A stretch of 5,106 nucleotides of DNA, from contig JAUWZF010000103.1 of assembly GCA_030615475.1 (NCBI GenBank), positions 1 through 5,106 on the forward strand. The letters are read 5' to 3'. A program made the position numbers and the translations under genes. This document shows, one piece after another, positions 1 to 5,094 of this stretch. This DNA is from Dehalococcoidales bacterium (GTDB lineage: Bacteria; Chloroflexota; Dehalococcoidia; Dehalococcoidales; RBG-16-60-22). Under the pieces are notes generated by a model that made no database searches, was not told the origin of the DNA, and worked only from the letters and a program-made list of their open reading frames with translations. The stretch's first letter is position 1; every line of letters starts with the position of its first letter.

Positions 1-938
1 CTAACCCTTTCCTCCGGCAAAAATTCATAGCCGGCTACGTTATAGAAAAGAATCCAGGTGGGTAAGGCATCCTTAAGGTTCTGATACTCCTTGGACCATT
101 TCTTCGTAAAGATAGCCGCCAGGTTGGTATTATTGAGTATAAAGCATTCGTTGACCATTCTCAGTCTTATCAGCCAGGAAGTCAGCTCGAGCAGCGTATC
201 GAGGTTGGGGGAGCCAACCACGAAGGGCTCTTCAAGACCGGGGAGTATTTCACACCTCATTGATGCCCACGTTACGATGCCCATGGTTCCCTGCGCCCCC
301 TGGATAAGCCTGTGCCAGGAAGCCGTACCAGGCCCATACGGCGCTTTTTGTATGCCCCCGACTGCCCACTGCTCCTCTACTGTACCCGGCCCGGCCGCCT
401 GCCCGGTTCTAAACTCATCACCAGTCCCAAAGATTACCTCAACACAGGCCAGCGGGTCTGATATATCCCATTGATACTTGGGCATTATTACAGGCTCTCT
501 CTCGAGCATACTACCGATAACGGTCTTCGACTTCCGTGGCAGCAGCGGCATATTGAGCCTGAGACCCTCCTTTTCCACCGCCGGTATGAGTTCACCGAAG
601 GTCACGCCCGGCTCGACCATGGCAACCCGGCGCGCCCGGTCGACATTGATGACCTTTTTCATTTTACTTAAATCTACGATAATTGCTCCGCCGGTGCCGG
701 GAACGGTGTCACCCCGAAAATGGGGAGGGCCGGAACTCACCGGCACAAGCGGCGTTAGAGTCTCATTAGCCAGATTCACTATCTTCTGTATATCACCGGC
801 ATTTGTCGGCTTTACCACACATACCGGCCTAACCGTATTAACAAAACTCATATCCCTGGAGTATTCATCCAACGCCGCTTGTTCATAACTCAAGTTGTCA
901 GCCCCGACAATTTTCACCAGCTTTTCTTTTTCAATCAT
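1..938 (-). CDS. FAD-linked oxidase (GlcD-like, FAD_binding_4), 3' end beyond window
   Basis: The minus strand reads open from ATG at 938 to the window edge (312 codons, no stop), so the C-terminal part is missing; family members are usually about 450-550 residues. The protein begins MIEKEKLVKIVGADNLS, a normal start for this family. Visible FAD_binding_4 landmarks are: P44 with NAGDIQKIV (a 'P.s..dv..iv' strand-helix), the pyrophosphate-loop region at about 64-93 ending in GGAIIVDLSKM, EPGVTFGEL at 109-117, FGTGDEFRTG at 170-179, and GTMGIVT at 217-223, matching the family's 'GTLGIVT'. Such flavoproteins oxidise 2-hydroxy acids or related alcohols and pass electrons to a partner protein; the substrate here cannot be told. 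The usual glycine-rich FAD loop (RGaGT.lsG) is replaced by SSGPPHFRGDTVPGTGG, so it is a divergent branch. The start at 938 has an AAGGGGG ribosome site 6 bases upstream; an in-frame GTG at 1004 is an alternative. Family confident; specific function unknown. Confidence 0.85.
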   Translation of the reverse strand, partial: MIEKEKLVKIVGADNLSYEQAALDEYSRDMSFVNTVRPVCVVKPTNAGDIQKIVNLANETLTPLVPVSSGPPHFRGDTVPGTGGAIIVDLSKMKKVINVDRARRVAMVEPGVTFGELIPAVEKEGLRLNMPLLPRKSKTVIGSMLEREPVIMPKYQWDISDPLACVEVIFGTGDEFRTGQAAGPGTVEEQWAVGGIQKAPYGPGTASWHRLIQGAQGTMGIVTWASMRCEILPGLEEPFVVGSPNLDTLLELTSWLIRLRMVNECFILNNTNLAAIFTKKWSKEYQNLKDALPTWILFYNVAGYEFLPEERV

Positions 939-1001
939 TTTTGCCCCCTTTTTGCTTTCCGTGACTTTTAAGCTTCCAAGTAGCGAGGCGATAACTGCTC
1001 T

Positions 1002-1023
1002 CACATAGATTTTAAGCCTCCTT
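1002..1023 (-). promoter_or_regulatory. Strong Shine-Dalgarno with ATG-TGA start-stop and alternative GTG start
   Basis: On the minus strand AAGGAGG (1023-1017) is followed 10 bases later by ATG at 1006, immediately closed by TGA, and 12 bases later by an overlapping GTG at 1004. That GTG is in frame with the oxidase and would add 22 residues (starting VRAVIASLLGSLKV). An in-frame TGA lies further upstream, so GTG is the furthest possible start. This is a better ribosome site than the one before ATG 938, but the added peptide has no family resemblance. It may be the true start, a start-stop regulatory element, or chance. Confidence 0.35.
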
Positions 1024-1052
1024 CATCTTTTCATTTCCGACTATTCAGTAAC

Positions 1053-1081
1053 CTATGCGCTACGAACTTCTCAGTGCATAG
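1053..1081. repeat. Inverted repeat CTATGC-N17-GCATAG upstream of the oxidase gene
   Basis: Perfect 6-base arms lie at 1053-1058 and 1076-1081. An overlapping alternative pairing uses CGCTA (1057-1061) and TAGCG (1079-1083). It sits about 50 bases upstream of the GTG 1004 candidate start, where an operator or a 5' leader hairpin could lie. No clear -35/-10 pair was found beside it. Arms this short can arise by chance. Confidence 0.25.
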
Positions 1082-1145
1082 CGAACGGCATTATTGCTTC
1101 ACTGTGTTATTAATGGAACTTGGCCCACAGACAATACCAGTAGTT

Positions 1146-1472
1146 TCATCTGCCTTCTCCGCCGTAGCGGCAAGTCCCGCCAGACGGCCGAAAGTCAGAT
1201 ACGTTTGGCACTATGCCATATTGGCTGGATGCTGATTCCTTTGCCAGAATTTGAGAGCTTGGCGGTAGAAAACAGTCACGTATGAATATCGTACATTCTT
1301 CATCATCATTTGCTATGGAACCAAGAGCCTTATTGCGTGGTCTTGATGTCGTAGTCCAATTTATCAAACGACTAATCCCATATATGACGAAAGGAACAAC
1401 AATCGCACCTAGAATAGCGCCTAGAATCGCACCAACCCAAATATCGCAGGAAAGACCCTCAAAAGTCATCAT
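1146..1472 (-). CDS. Small single-helix membrane protein with glycine zipper, possibly a truncated gene
   Basis: This 108-codon minus-strand ORF is not assigned to a named family. It is preferred over the overlapping plus-strand frame because it has a full set of signals: a perfect TATAAT at 1501-1496, AGGAAG at 1482-1477, then ATG at 1472 (a second ATG follows at 1469). Residues about 11-34 form one hydrophobic helix carrying G14, G18 and G22 (GxxxGxxxG, in GAILGAILGAI), followed by R35 and a basic TTTSRPRNK stretch. This suggests an N-out/C-in anchor with a cytoplasmic tail. Residues 50-92 (from LGSIANDDEECTIFIRDCF to IVPNVSDF) look like the start of a folded domain that then stops abruptly. 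The last residues, RPSGGTCRYGGEGR, are encoded by a GC-rich palindromic element and do not look like natural protein. I infer a gene whose 3' part was lost or replaced by repeat insertion. Codons are more AT-rich than in mutS. Moderately confident it is or was a gene. Confidence 0.5.
   Translation of the reverse strand: MMTFEGLSCDIWVGAILGAILGAIVVPFVIYGISRLINWTTTSRPRNKALGSIANDDEECTIFIRDCFLPPSSQILAKESASSQYGIVPNVSDFRPSGGTCRYGGEGR
1151..1190. repeat. GC-rich palindromic element at the 3' end of the small membrane gene
   Basis: GCCGT (1161-1165) pairs with ACGGC (1184-1188), and inside it GGC (1169-1171) pairs with GCC (1179-1181), giving a two-step hairpin. The stretch is much richer in GC than the sequence on either side and encodes a Gly/Arg-rich nonsense-like tail (PSGGTCRYGGEGR) on the minus strand. 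This is what a short interspersed repeat looks like, but a second copy is not present in this window, so its repetitive nature is inference. Confidence 0.35.
1401..1433. repeat. 12-base tandem repeat, 2.75 copies, coding for the glycine zipper
   Basis: The units AATCGCACCTAG, AATAGCGCCTAG and the partial AATCGCACC follow head to tail. On the minus strand they encode GAIL-GAIL-GAI in the membrane helix. The units differ at only two positions in 12, suggesting slippage expansion within the helix rather than independent codon choice. Confidence 0.7.
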
Positions 1473-1495
1473 TCATCTTCCTAAATGGCGATTAA

Positions 1496-1525
1496 ATTAT
1501 AAACGACTTAATGCCTTAAAAACAA
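1496..1525 (-). promoter_or_regulatory. Candidate promoter of the small membrane gene
   Basis: On the minus strand the -10 box is a perfect TATAAT (1501-1496). The best -35 candidate is TTGTTT (1525-1520), 18 bases upstream and only half matching. Transcription would begin near 1489, leaving a leader of about 17 bases that contains the AGGAAG ribosome site. The region is AT-rich, so a chance TATAAT is possible. Confidence 0.4.
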
Positions 1526-1557
1526 TATCTCTATTTGCAGCCCCTCTCTTTTTATTT

Positions 1558-1588
1558 CTCCCTTCCCTTAATCCCCAAGGGAAGGGGG
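1558..1588. repeat. Palindromic repeat, 10-base perfect stem plus two further pairs
   Basis: CCCTTCCCTT (1560-1569) and AAGGGAAGGG (1577-1586) are perfect complements around a 7-base loop AATCCCC. A T-G and a C-G pair extend the stem at its base. There is no T-run after it on either strand, so it does not read as an intrinsic terminator. It resembles the short pyrimidine/purine palindromes found scattered between genes in many bacterial genomes (general knowledge; this copy was not matched to a named family). Confidence 0.6.
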
Positions 1589-1627
1589 TCAGGGGTTCAC
1601 CCAGAAGGGGATAGGTCACACCAAAAG

Positions 1628-1654
1628 AGATTCTTCGCTTCGCTCAGAATGACA
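1628..1654. repeat. Interspersed intergenic repeat of the 'ATTCTTCGCTTCGCTCAGAAT' type
   Basis: The core contains TTCTTCGCTTCGCTCAGAA, bounded by ATTCT (1630-1634) and its complement AGAAT (1646-1650), followed by GACA. I recall this motif (on the other strand CATTCTGAGCGAAGCGAAG) as a frequent intergenic element in genomes from several bacterial phyla. Its function is unknown. It lies about 55 bases before mutS and downstream of the 1558-1588 palindrome, giving a small cluster of repeats. Confidence 0.55.
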
Positions 1655-1673
1655 GAGGAAATTCCTCATTTCC
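1655..1673. promoter_or_regulatory. Palindrome GAGGAA-A-TTCCTC upstream of mutS
   Basis: Perfect 6-base arms (1655-1660, 1662-1667) surround one base, with a second overlapping pairing GGAAAT (1657-1662) to ATTTCC (1668-1673). It lies 35-50 bases before the mutS ATG. It could be an operator or the outer part of the adjoining repeat. No regulator can be named. Confidence 0.3.
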
Positions 1674-1707
1674 TTTTCCCCGCATATTCCAGTAAAATAA
1701 CCTTGAA

Positions 1708-4287
1708 ATGAAAGACGGGTCGCCCCCCATCCGCCAGCAGTACCTCCGCATCAAGCGGCAGTACCCCCAGGCAATCGTGCTCTTCCGACTGGGCGATTTC
1801 TACGAAACGTTCGACGAGGACGCCAGGATAACCTCTCGGGAACTGGAGATTGTGCTGACCTCCCGCGAGATGGGCAAGGGGAACAAGGTGCCGCTGGCGG
1901 GCATCCCGTACCACGCGCTGGACAGCTACCTGGCAAAACTCATCAATCGCGGCTACAAGGTGGCCATCTGCGAGCAAATGACCAAACCCGGCGAGACGAA
2001 GGGAATGCTGGAGCGCGAGGTCGTCCGGCTGGTGACGCCGGGAACGGTGGTGGAGCCGAGCCTGCTGGACAGCAAGAGCAATAACTACCTGGTAAGCGTG
2101 GTGGTGGGTGAAGGAGAGGTGGGACTTGCCTTCGTGGATATTACCACCAGTGAGTTCGCCACCACGCAGCTGCCTCTGGCGCGGGCGATAACGGAACTGG
2201 AACGCCTCAACCCCTCGGAAATAATCGCTTCCGAGGGCGCCGAACTGGACAGCCTGGGACTGACCGATAATATCACCCGACTCGACACCTACTGGTTCGA
2301 GGCGGAGGTGGCGAAGCAGACCCTGCTCGACCATTTCGGGGCGGCCTCGCTGGAGGGCTACGGCTGTGAACACCTGCCGCTGGCTATCCGGGCCGCCGGC
2401 GCCATCGTTCACTACGTCGAAGCGACCCAGAAGTCGGTGCTGGGGCAGCTGAACCGCCTTACCACCTACGCCACCGACGATTTCATGGCGCTGGACGTGC
2501 AGACGCAGCGGAATTTAGAACTTTTCCAGGGCGCCCGCTCGGGAACGGTGGACGGCTCGTTGCTCTCGGTAATCGACCTGACGAAAACGCCGATGGGGGG
2601 TCGGCTCCTGCGTAAGTGGCTGGGGCAGCCCATGCTCGACGTGGCGGCGCTGAACCGAAGGCAGGACGCCATCGAGTGGTTCGTCGAGAGCTCGCTGGCC
2701 CGCAACCAGGTAATCGGCATACTGAAAGACGTCGCCGACCTGGAGCGGCTCATCAACCGGGTGCGGGGGGAAGTAGCCATCCCGCGCGAGCTGGTGACGC
2801 TGAAACGCAGCCTGGAGTCCGTCCCCAAGCTTAAGGAAATAATCGAGAGCGCCGGTTACACCTCCGCTATCAACTGGCTGAAAGAAGAACTCAAGCCCTG
2901 CCAGGAGGTCGTCGAGTTAATCGCCGGGGCGCTCGTTGACGAGCCTTCATCTTCTCTGGGGGAGGGTGGGGTGATAAGACAGGGCTTCTCCGAGGAACTC
3001 GACAGCCTGCGGCTGGCCTCCGGCAACGCCCGGAAATACCTCGCAAATTTAGAGCTACAGGAGCGGGAACGCACCGGCATCAAGTCGTTGAAAATCGGCT
3101 TCAACAACGTCTTCGGGTACTACATCGAGGTATCCAAAGCCAACCTCGGGCAGGTGCCGCAGGAATATATCCGCAAGCAGACATTAGTAAATGGGGAGCG
3201 CTACTTCACGCCGGAGCTCAAGGAATACGAGAGCCTGATTCTGAACGCACGCGACCGCATGGCGGAGATGGAGACGGACCTGTTCCGGCGGGTGTGCCGG
3301 CAGGTGGCGACGGCGAGCGAGCGCATCCTGGCACTGGGCGAAGTCCTCGCCAACCTGGATGTCTTTTCGAGCCTGGCGGAAATCGCCGTGCATTACAACT
3401 ACGTCCGCCCCGAGCTAAACGATAGCCAGGAAATCGATATCAAGCAGGGACGGCACCCGGTGGTCGAGAGGAGCCTTCAAAATGGCGGCTTCGTGCCCAA
3501 CGATATCTACCTGTCCAACGACGACGCCCAACTAATCGTGCTCACCGGCCCGAACATGTCGGGGAAATCGACCTATCTGAGGCAGATCGCCCTCATCGTG
3601 CTGCTGGCGCAAATCGGCAGCTTCGTACCGGCGGAGTCGGCCAAGATAGGCGTCGTCGACCGCATCTTCACGCGCATCGGGGCGCGGGACGACCTCGCGG
3701 CGGGGCAGTCGACCTTCATGGTGGAGATGGTCGAGACGGCCAACATTTTAAATAACGCTACCCCCCGCTCCCTCCTCATCCTCGACGAGATAGGGCGGGG
3801 CACCAGCACCTACGACGGACTCTCCATCGCCCGCGCCGTGGCCGAGTTCATCCACAACCACGCCGGACTGGGCGCCAAGACGGTCTTCGCCACGCACTAC
3901 CACGAGATGGTGGCGCTGGCGGACTACCTGCCGCGGGTGAAGAACTTCAACGTGGCGGTTATCGAGGAGGCGGGGAGGGTGATATTCCTGCATAAAATCG
4001 TGCCGGGTGGGGTGGACAAGAGCTACGGCATCCACGTGGCGCAGCTGGCGGGCTTGCCCAAATCGGTACTGCACCGCGCCCGCGAGGTCCTGGACGAACT
4101 GGAGACAGACAGCCGGGAGGCAAAGCCCTCTAAGAAAAAACGTAAAGAGCCCGCCCAGCAGATACCATTGTTCGGGGGGAAGTCTAAAGCGCAGGAAGAG
4201 CTCGAAAAGCTGGACATCGACGGCATGACGCCGCTGGAGGCCCTTAATAAATTATACGAGTTGAAGAAGAAGGCTGGGGAGGGGTGA
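1708..4287 (+). CDS. mutS: DNA mismatch repair protein MutS
   Basis: MutS scans DNA as a dimer, binds mispairs and small loops, and uses ATP to become a sliding clamp that recruits MutL. The 859 residues match the usual length. In order: mismatch-binding domain with F31-Y32-E33 (the intercalating Phe and Glu of the FxE motif); connector; lever and clamp with NVFGYYIEV at 467-475; ATPase with Walker A GPNMSGKST at 614-622, Walker B ending D693-E694, signature GRGTSTYDG at 696-704, THYHEM at 729-734, and the dimer helix-turn-helix near SYGIHVAQLAGLP (772-784). After a lysine-rich linker, QIPLF at 818-822 fits the beta-clamp-binding pattern QxxLF. The tail TPLEALNKLYELKKK is the family's C-terminal helix. 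No residue loss, frameshift or truncation is seen. The ATG at 1708 is the only ATG after the in-frame stop at 1693, but no Shine-Dalgarno precedes it. A TAAAAT at 1693-1698 with a poor -35 is the only promoter hint. mutL is not adjacent on the right. Confidence 0.98.
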   Translation: MKDGSPPIRQQYLRIKRQYPQAIVLFRLGDFYETFDEDARITSRELEIVLTSREMGKGNKVPLAGIPYHALDSYLAKLINRGYKVAICEQMTKPGETKGMLEREVVRLVTPGTVVEPSLLDSKSNNYLVSVVVGEGEVGLAFVDITTSEFATTQLPLARAITELERLNPSEIIASEGAELDSLGLTDNITRLDTYWFEAEVAKQTLLDHFGAASLEGYGCEHLPLAIRAAGAIVHYVEATQKSVLGQLNRLTTYATDDFMALDVQTQRNLELFQGARSGTVDGSLLSVIDLTKTPMGGRLLRKWLGQPMLDVAALNRRQDAIEWFVESSLARNQVIGILKDVADLERLINRVRGEVAIPRELVTLKRSLESVPKLKEIIESAGYTSAINWLKEELKPCQEVVELIAGALVDEPSSSLGEGGVIRQGFSEELDSLRLASGNARKYLANLELQERERTGIKSLKIGFNNVFGYYIEVSKANLGQVPQEYIRKQTLVNGERYFTPELKEYESLILNARDRMAEMETDLFRRVCRQVATASERILALGEVLANLDVFSSLAEIAVHYNYVRPELNDSQEIDIKQGRHPVVERSLQNGGFVPNDIYLSNDDAQLIVLTGPNMSGKSTYLRQIALIVLLAQIGSFVPAESAKIGVVDRIFTRIGARDDLAAGQSTFMVEMVETANILNNATPRSLLILDEIGRGTSTYDGLSIARAVAEFIHNHAGLGAKTVFATHYHEMVALADYLPRVKNFNVAVIEEAGRVIFLHKIVPGGVDKSYGIHVAQLAGLPKSVLHRAREVLDELETDSREAKPSKKKRKEPAQQIPLFGGKSKAQEELEKLDIDGMTPLEALNKLYELKKKAGEG
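4261..4287 (+). repeat. Direct repeat, copy 1: 3' end of mutS
   Basis: The last 27 bases of mutS, beginning TTGAAGAAGAAGGC and ending GGGGAGGGGTGA, encode the C-terminal LKKKAGEG and the stop. The same 27 bases, with one substitution, recur at 4948-4974. The spacing is 687 bases, and exactly one gene lies between the copies. Confidence 0.9.
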
Positions 4288-4317
4288 ATTTCAGGCTTTC
4301 TCCTGGGGGAGTTTGAT

Positions 4318-4324
4318 AAGGAGG
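4318..4324 (+). promoter_or_regulatory. Ribosome binding site AAGGAGG that fixes the next gene's start
   Basis: AAGGAGG lies 9 bases before ATG 4334. A TTG at 4313 in the same frame would place this ribosome site inside the coding sequence (as IRR), so the ATG is the real start. A small CTCC-TGGG-GGAG hairpin (4300-4311) sits just upstream of it. Confidence 0.85.
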
Positions 4325-4333
4325 CTAACGACC

Positions 4334-4942
4334 ATGCAAGACTGGAAGATGAAAGGGAGACCGGCGCTGGTTATCCTGCACATGCAGGAGGGCATCGTCG
4401 GCAGGAGGGGCATCATCCCCGGCCTTTACGAGGCGGTGCAGAAATCGGGTATTATCCCGCGCCAGCAGGCGCTGCTTAAAGCCTTCCGCGATAGGGACTT
4501 ACCAATCGTCTTCGTGCGGGCTTTGCACGTGAACGGCTCGCAGAACCCCTGCGGTGTTTTACCTGCCTACGGCAATCTCTGCAACCTGATTGAGGCGACG
4601 AAGGCGACACCCGATAATCAGGAAATCATCCCGGAGGTGGCACCCCGCAACGGGGAGCCCGTCCTGACCAACTGGCTTATCGGGGCTTTTACCAACTCCG
4701 GCCTGGACGAAGTGCTGAAGGCGCGCGGCGCCGAGACCATCGTGTTGGCGGGGTGTGTCACGCATATCGCGGTGTACACGGCGGCCCTGCAGGCAGTAGA
4801 CCGGTGGTACTCGGCCATCATCGCCGCCGATGCCTGCACCGTGCCGCCGGACCTGGCAAAGGTCGAGGAGGTGGTGCTGGAGATGATGGCGCCGAATGTC
4901 GCCCTGGTGACCGGTACGGAGGATATCATCGGGCATATTTAG
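4334..4942 (+). CDS. Isochorismatase-fold protein lacking the catalytic triad (cysteine hydrolase family)
   Basis: The 202-residue length and pattern fit the isochorismatase/nicotinamidase fold. A first strand ALVILHMQ (11-18) matches 'allvIDmQ'; EPVLTNWLIGAFTNSGLDEVLKARG (from 108) matches 'vvtKp..saF.gt.Ld..L...G'; LAGCVTHIAVYTAALQAVDRWY (from 138) matches 'vvG..t..CV..Ta.da...Gy'; AADAC (164-168) matches the following 'veDac'. By that alignment the three catalytic positions are H16 instead of Asp, N113 instead of Lys and A146 instead of Cys. Isochorismatases such as EntB lack the Cys but keep Asp and Lys, so this protein fits neither class. C141, five residues before A146, is the only cysteine near the pocket. 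I infer a pseudoenzyme or altered chemistry; the fold is well supported, the function unknown. No signal peptide or membrane segment is seen, so it is probably cytoplasmic. It follows mutS by 46 bases and is likely co-transcribed, with no obvious functional link. Codon use is GC-rich like mutS, giving no sign of recent transfer. Confidence 0.88.
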   Translation: MQDWKMKGRPALVILHMQEGIVGRRGIIPGLYEAVQKSGIIPRQQALLKAFRDRDLPIVFVRALHVNGSQNPCGVLPAYGNLCNLIEATKATPDNQEIIPEVAPRNGEPVLTNWLIGAFTNSGLDEVLKARGAETIVLAGCVTHIAVYTAALQAVDRWYSAIIAADACTVPPDLAKVEEVVLEMMAPNVALVTGTEDIIGHI

Positions 4943-4947
4943 AAGTT

Positions 4948-4974
4948 TTGAAGAAGAAGGCGGGGGAGGGGTGA
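4948..4974 (+). repeat. Direct repeat, copy 2: mutS tail after the isochorismatase-like gene
   Basis: It matches the last 27 bases of mutS at 26 of 27 positions (G at 4962 for T at 4275), including the bases of the TGA stop. It begins 5 bases after the TAG of the isochorismatase-like gene. In the mutS reading frame it still spells LKKKAGEG-stop. It is non-coding here unless translated from another frame. Confidence 0.85.
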
Positions 4975-4986
4975 GTAGAACTAATG

Positions 4987-5012
4987 TGTCATTATAATAT
5001 TGACAAATGACA
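4987..5012. promoter_or_regulatory. Operator-like TGTCATT-N12-AATGACA inverted repeat over the -35 box
   Basis: TGTCATT (4987-4993) and AATGACA (5006-5012) are perfect inverted arms. A further TGACA at 5001-5005 is a direct repeat of the one at 5008-5012, exactly 7 bases apart, and overlaps the TTGACA box. Three half-sites around a -35 box suggest a repressor or activator site. The regulator cannot be named from this motif. Confidence 0.4.
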
Positions 5013-5028
5013 ATTTTTATGTTAGACT
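5000..5028 (+). promoter_or_regulatory. Sigma-70-type promoter for a transcript leaving the window
   Basis: The -35 is a perfect TTGACA (5000-5005), the spacer is 17 bases and the -10 is TAGACT (5023-5028, 4 of 6 matches). The start would fall near 5034-5036, inside the 10-base palindrome TAGTTAACTA (5034-5043). A perfect TATAAT also occurs at 4993-4998 but lacks a usable -35. The AT-rich setting contrasts with the GC-rich genes to the left and fits a real promoter region. The downstream gene lies outside the window. Confidence 0.6.
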
Positions 5029-5033
5029 AATAA

Positions 5034-5043
5034 TAGTTAACTA
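5034..5043. promoter_or_regulatory. 10-base perfect palindrome TAGTTAACTA at the predicted transcription start
   Basis: The sequence equals its own reverse complement and lies between the -10 box and the large hairpin. The -10 box itself sits within a smaller odd palindrome, TTAG-A-CTAA (5022-5030). The location suits repressor binding, but short AT-rich palindromes are common by chance. Confidence 0.3.
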
Positions 5044-5044
5044 G

Positions 5045-5094
5045 TGGGGGATGGGGGCGAGCACCTGAAAAATGGTGGTCCCTCCCGTCCCCCA
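5045..5094 (+). other. Long GC-rich hairpin, probable structured RNA leader or attenuator
   Basis: Positions 5045-5057 pair with 5082-5094 (13 pairs, two of them G-T wobbles). After a C-C mismatch GA (5059-5060) pairs with TC (5079-5080), and after a G-G mismatch CACC (5062-5065) pairs with GGTG (5074-5077) around an 8-base loop, TGAAAAAT. It begins about 10 bases after the predicted start of the 5000-5028 promoter, so it would be at the very 5' end of that RNA. What follows is AACCTATTTTAGG with only a weak T-run, so it is a poor intrinsic terminator, although a terminator role for the mutS transcript cannot be excluded. It does not match a riboswitch or small RNA that I recognise, and the window ends 12 bases later. 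Confidence 0.6.

Noticed and set aside
91..888. Three plus-strand ORFs (91-474, 471-671, 478-888)
   Set aside because: They are antisense shadows of the FAD-linked oxidase, whose minus-strand frame is continuous and carries family motifs.
1558..1588. Intrinsic terminator
   Set aside because: The stem is strong, but neither strand has a T-run after it, and it lies between two divergent genes where no terminator is needed.
1282..1614. 110-codon plus-strand ORF
   Set aside because: It has no ribosome site or promoter, overlaps the better-supported minus-strand membrane gene, and runs through the 1558-1588 palindrome with a low-complexity tail.
1666..2412. 248-codon minus-strand ORF over the mutS N-terminus
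   Set aside because: It lies opposite a complete, motif-confirmed mutS. Its composition (rich in Arg, His, Gln, Leu) is that of an antisense shadow in GC-rich DNA, and no family resemblance is seen.
2953..2980. G-rich stretch inside mutS (CTGGGGGAGGGTGGGG) as a G-quadruplex or repeat insertion
   Set aside because: It has only three G-runs, and the encoded GEGGVIRQGF matches the normal MutS 'GGvIr.G' motif, so it is ordinary coding sequence.
4313..4333. TTG start giving a 209-residue isochorismatase-like protein
   Set aside because: It would encode the ribosome binding site itself; ATG 4334 has AAGGAGG at good spacing and a typical family N-terminus.
4753..4974. 73-codon plus-strand ORF ending in LKKKAGEG
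   Set aside because: Most of it is an out-of-frame reading of the isochorismatase-like gene. Only its last 9 codons, the mutS-tail repeat, are of interest, and these are reported as a repeat.
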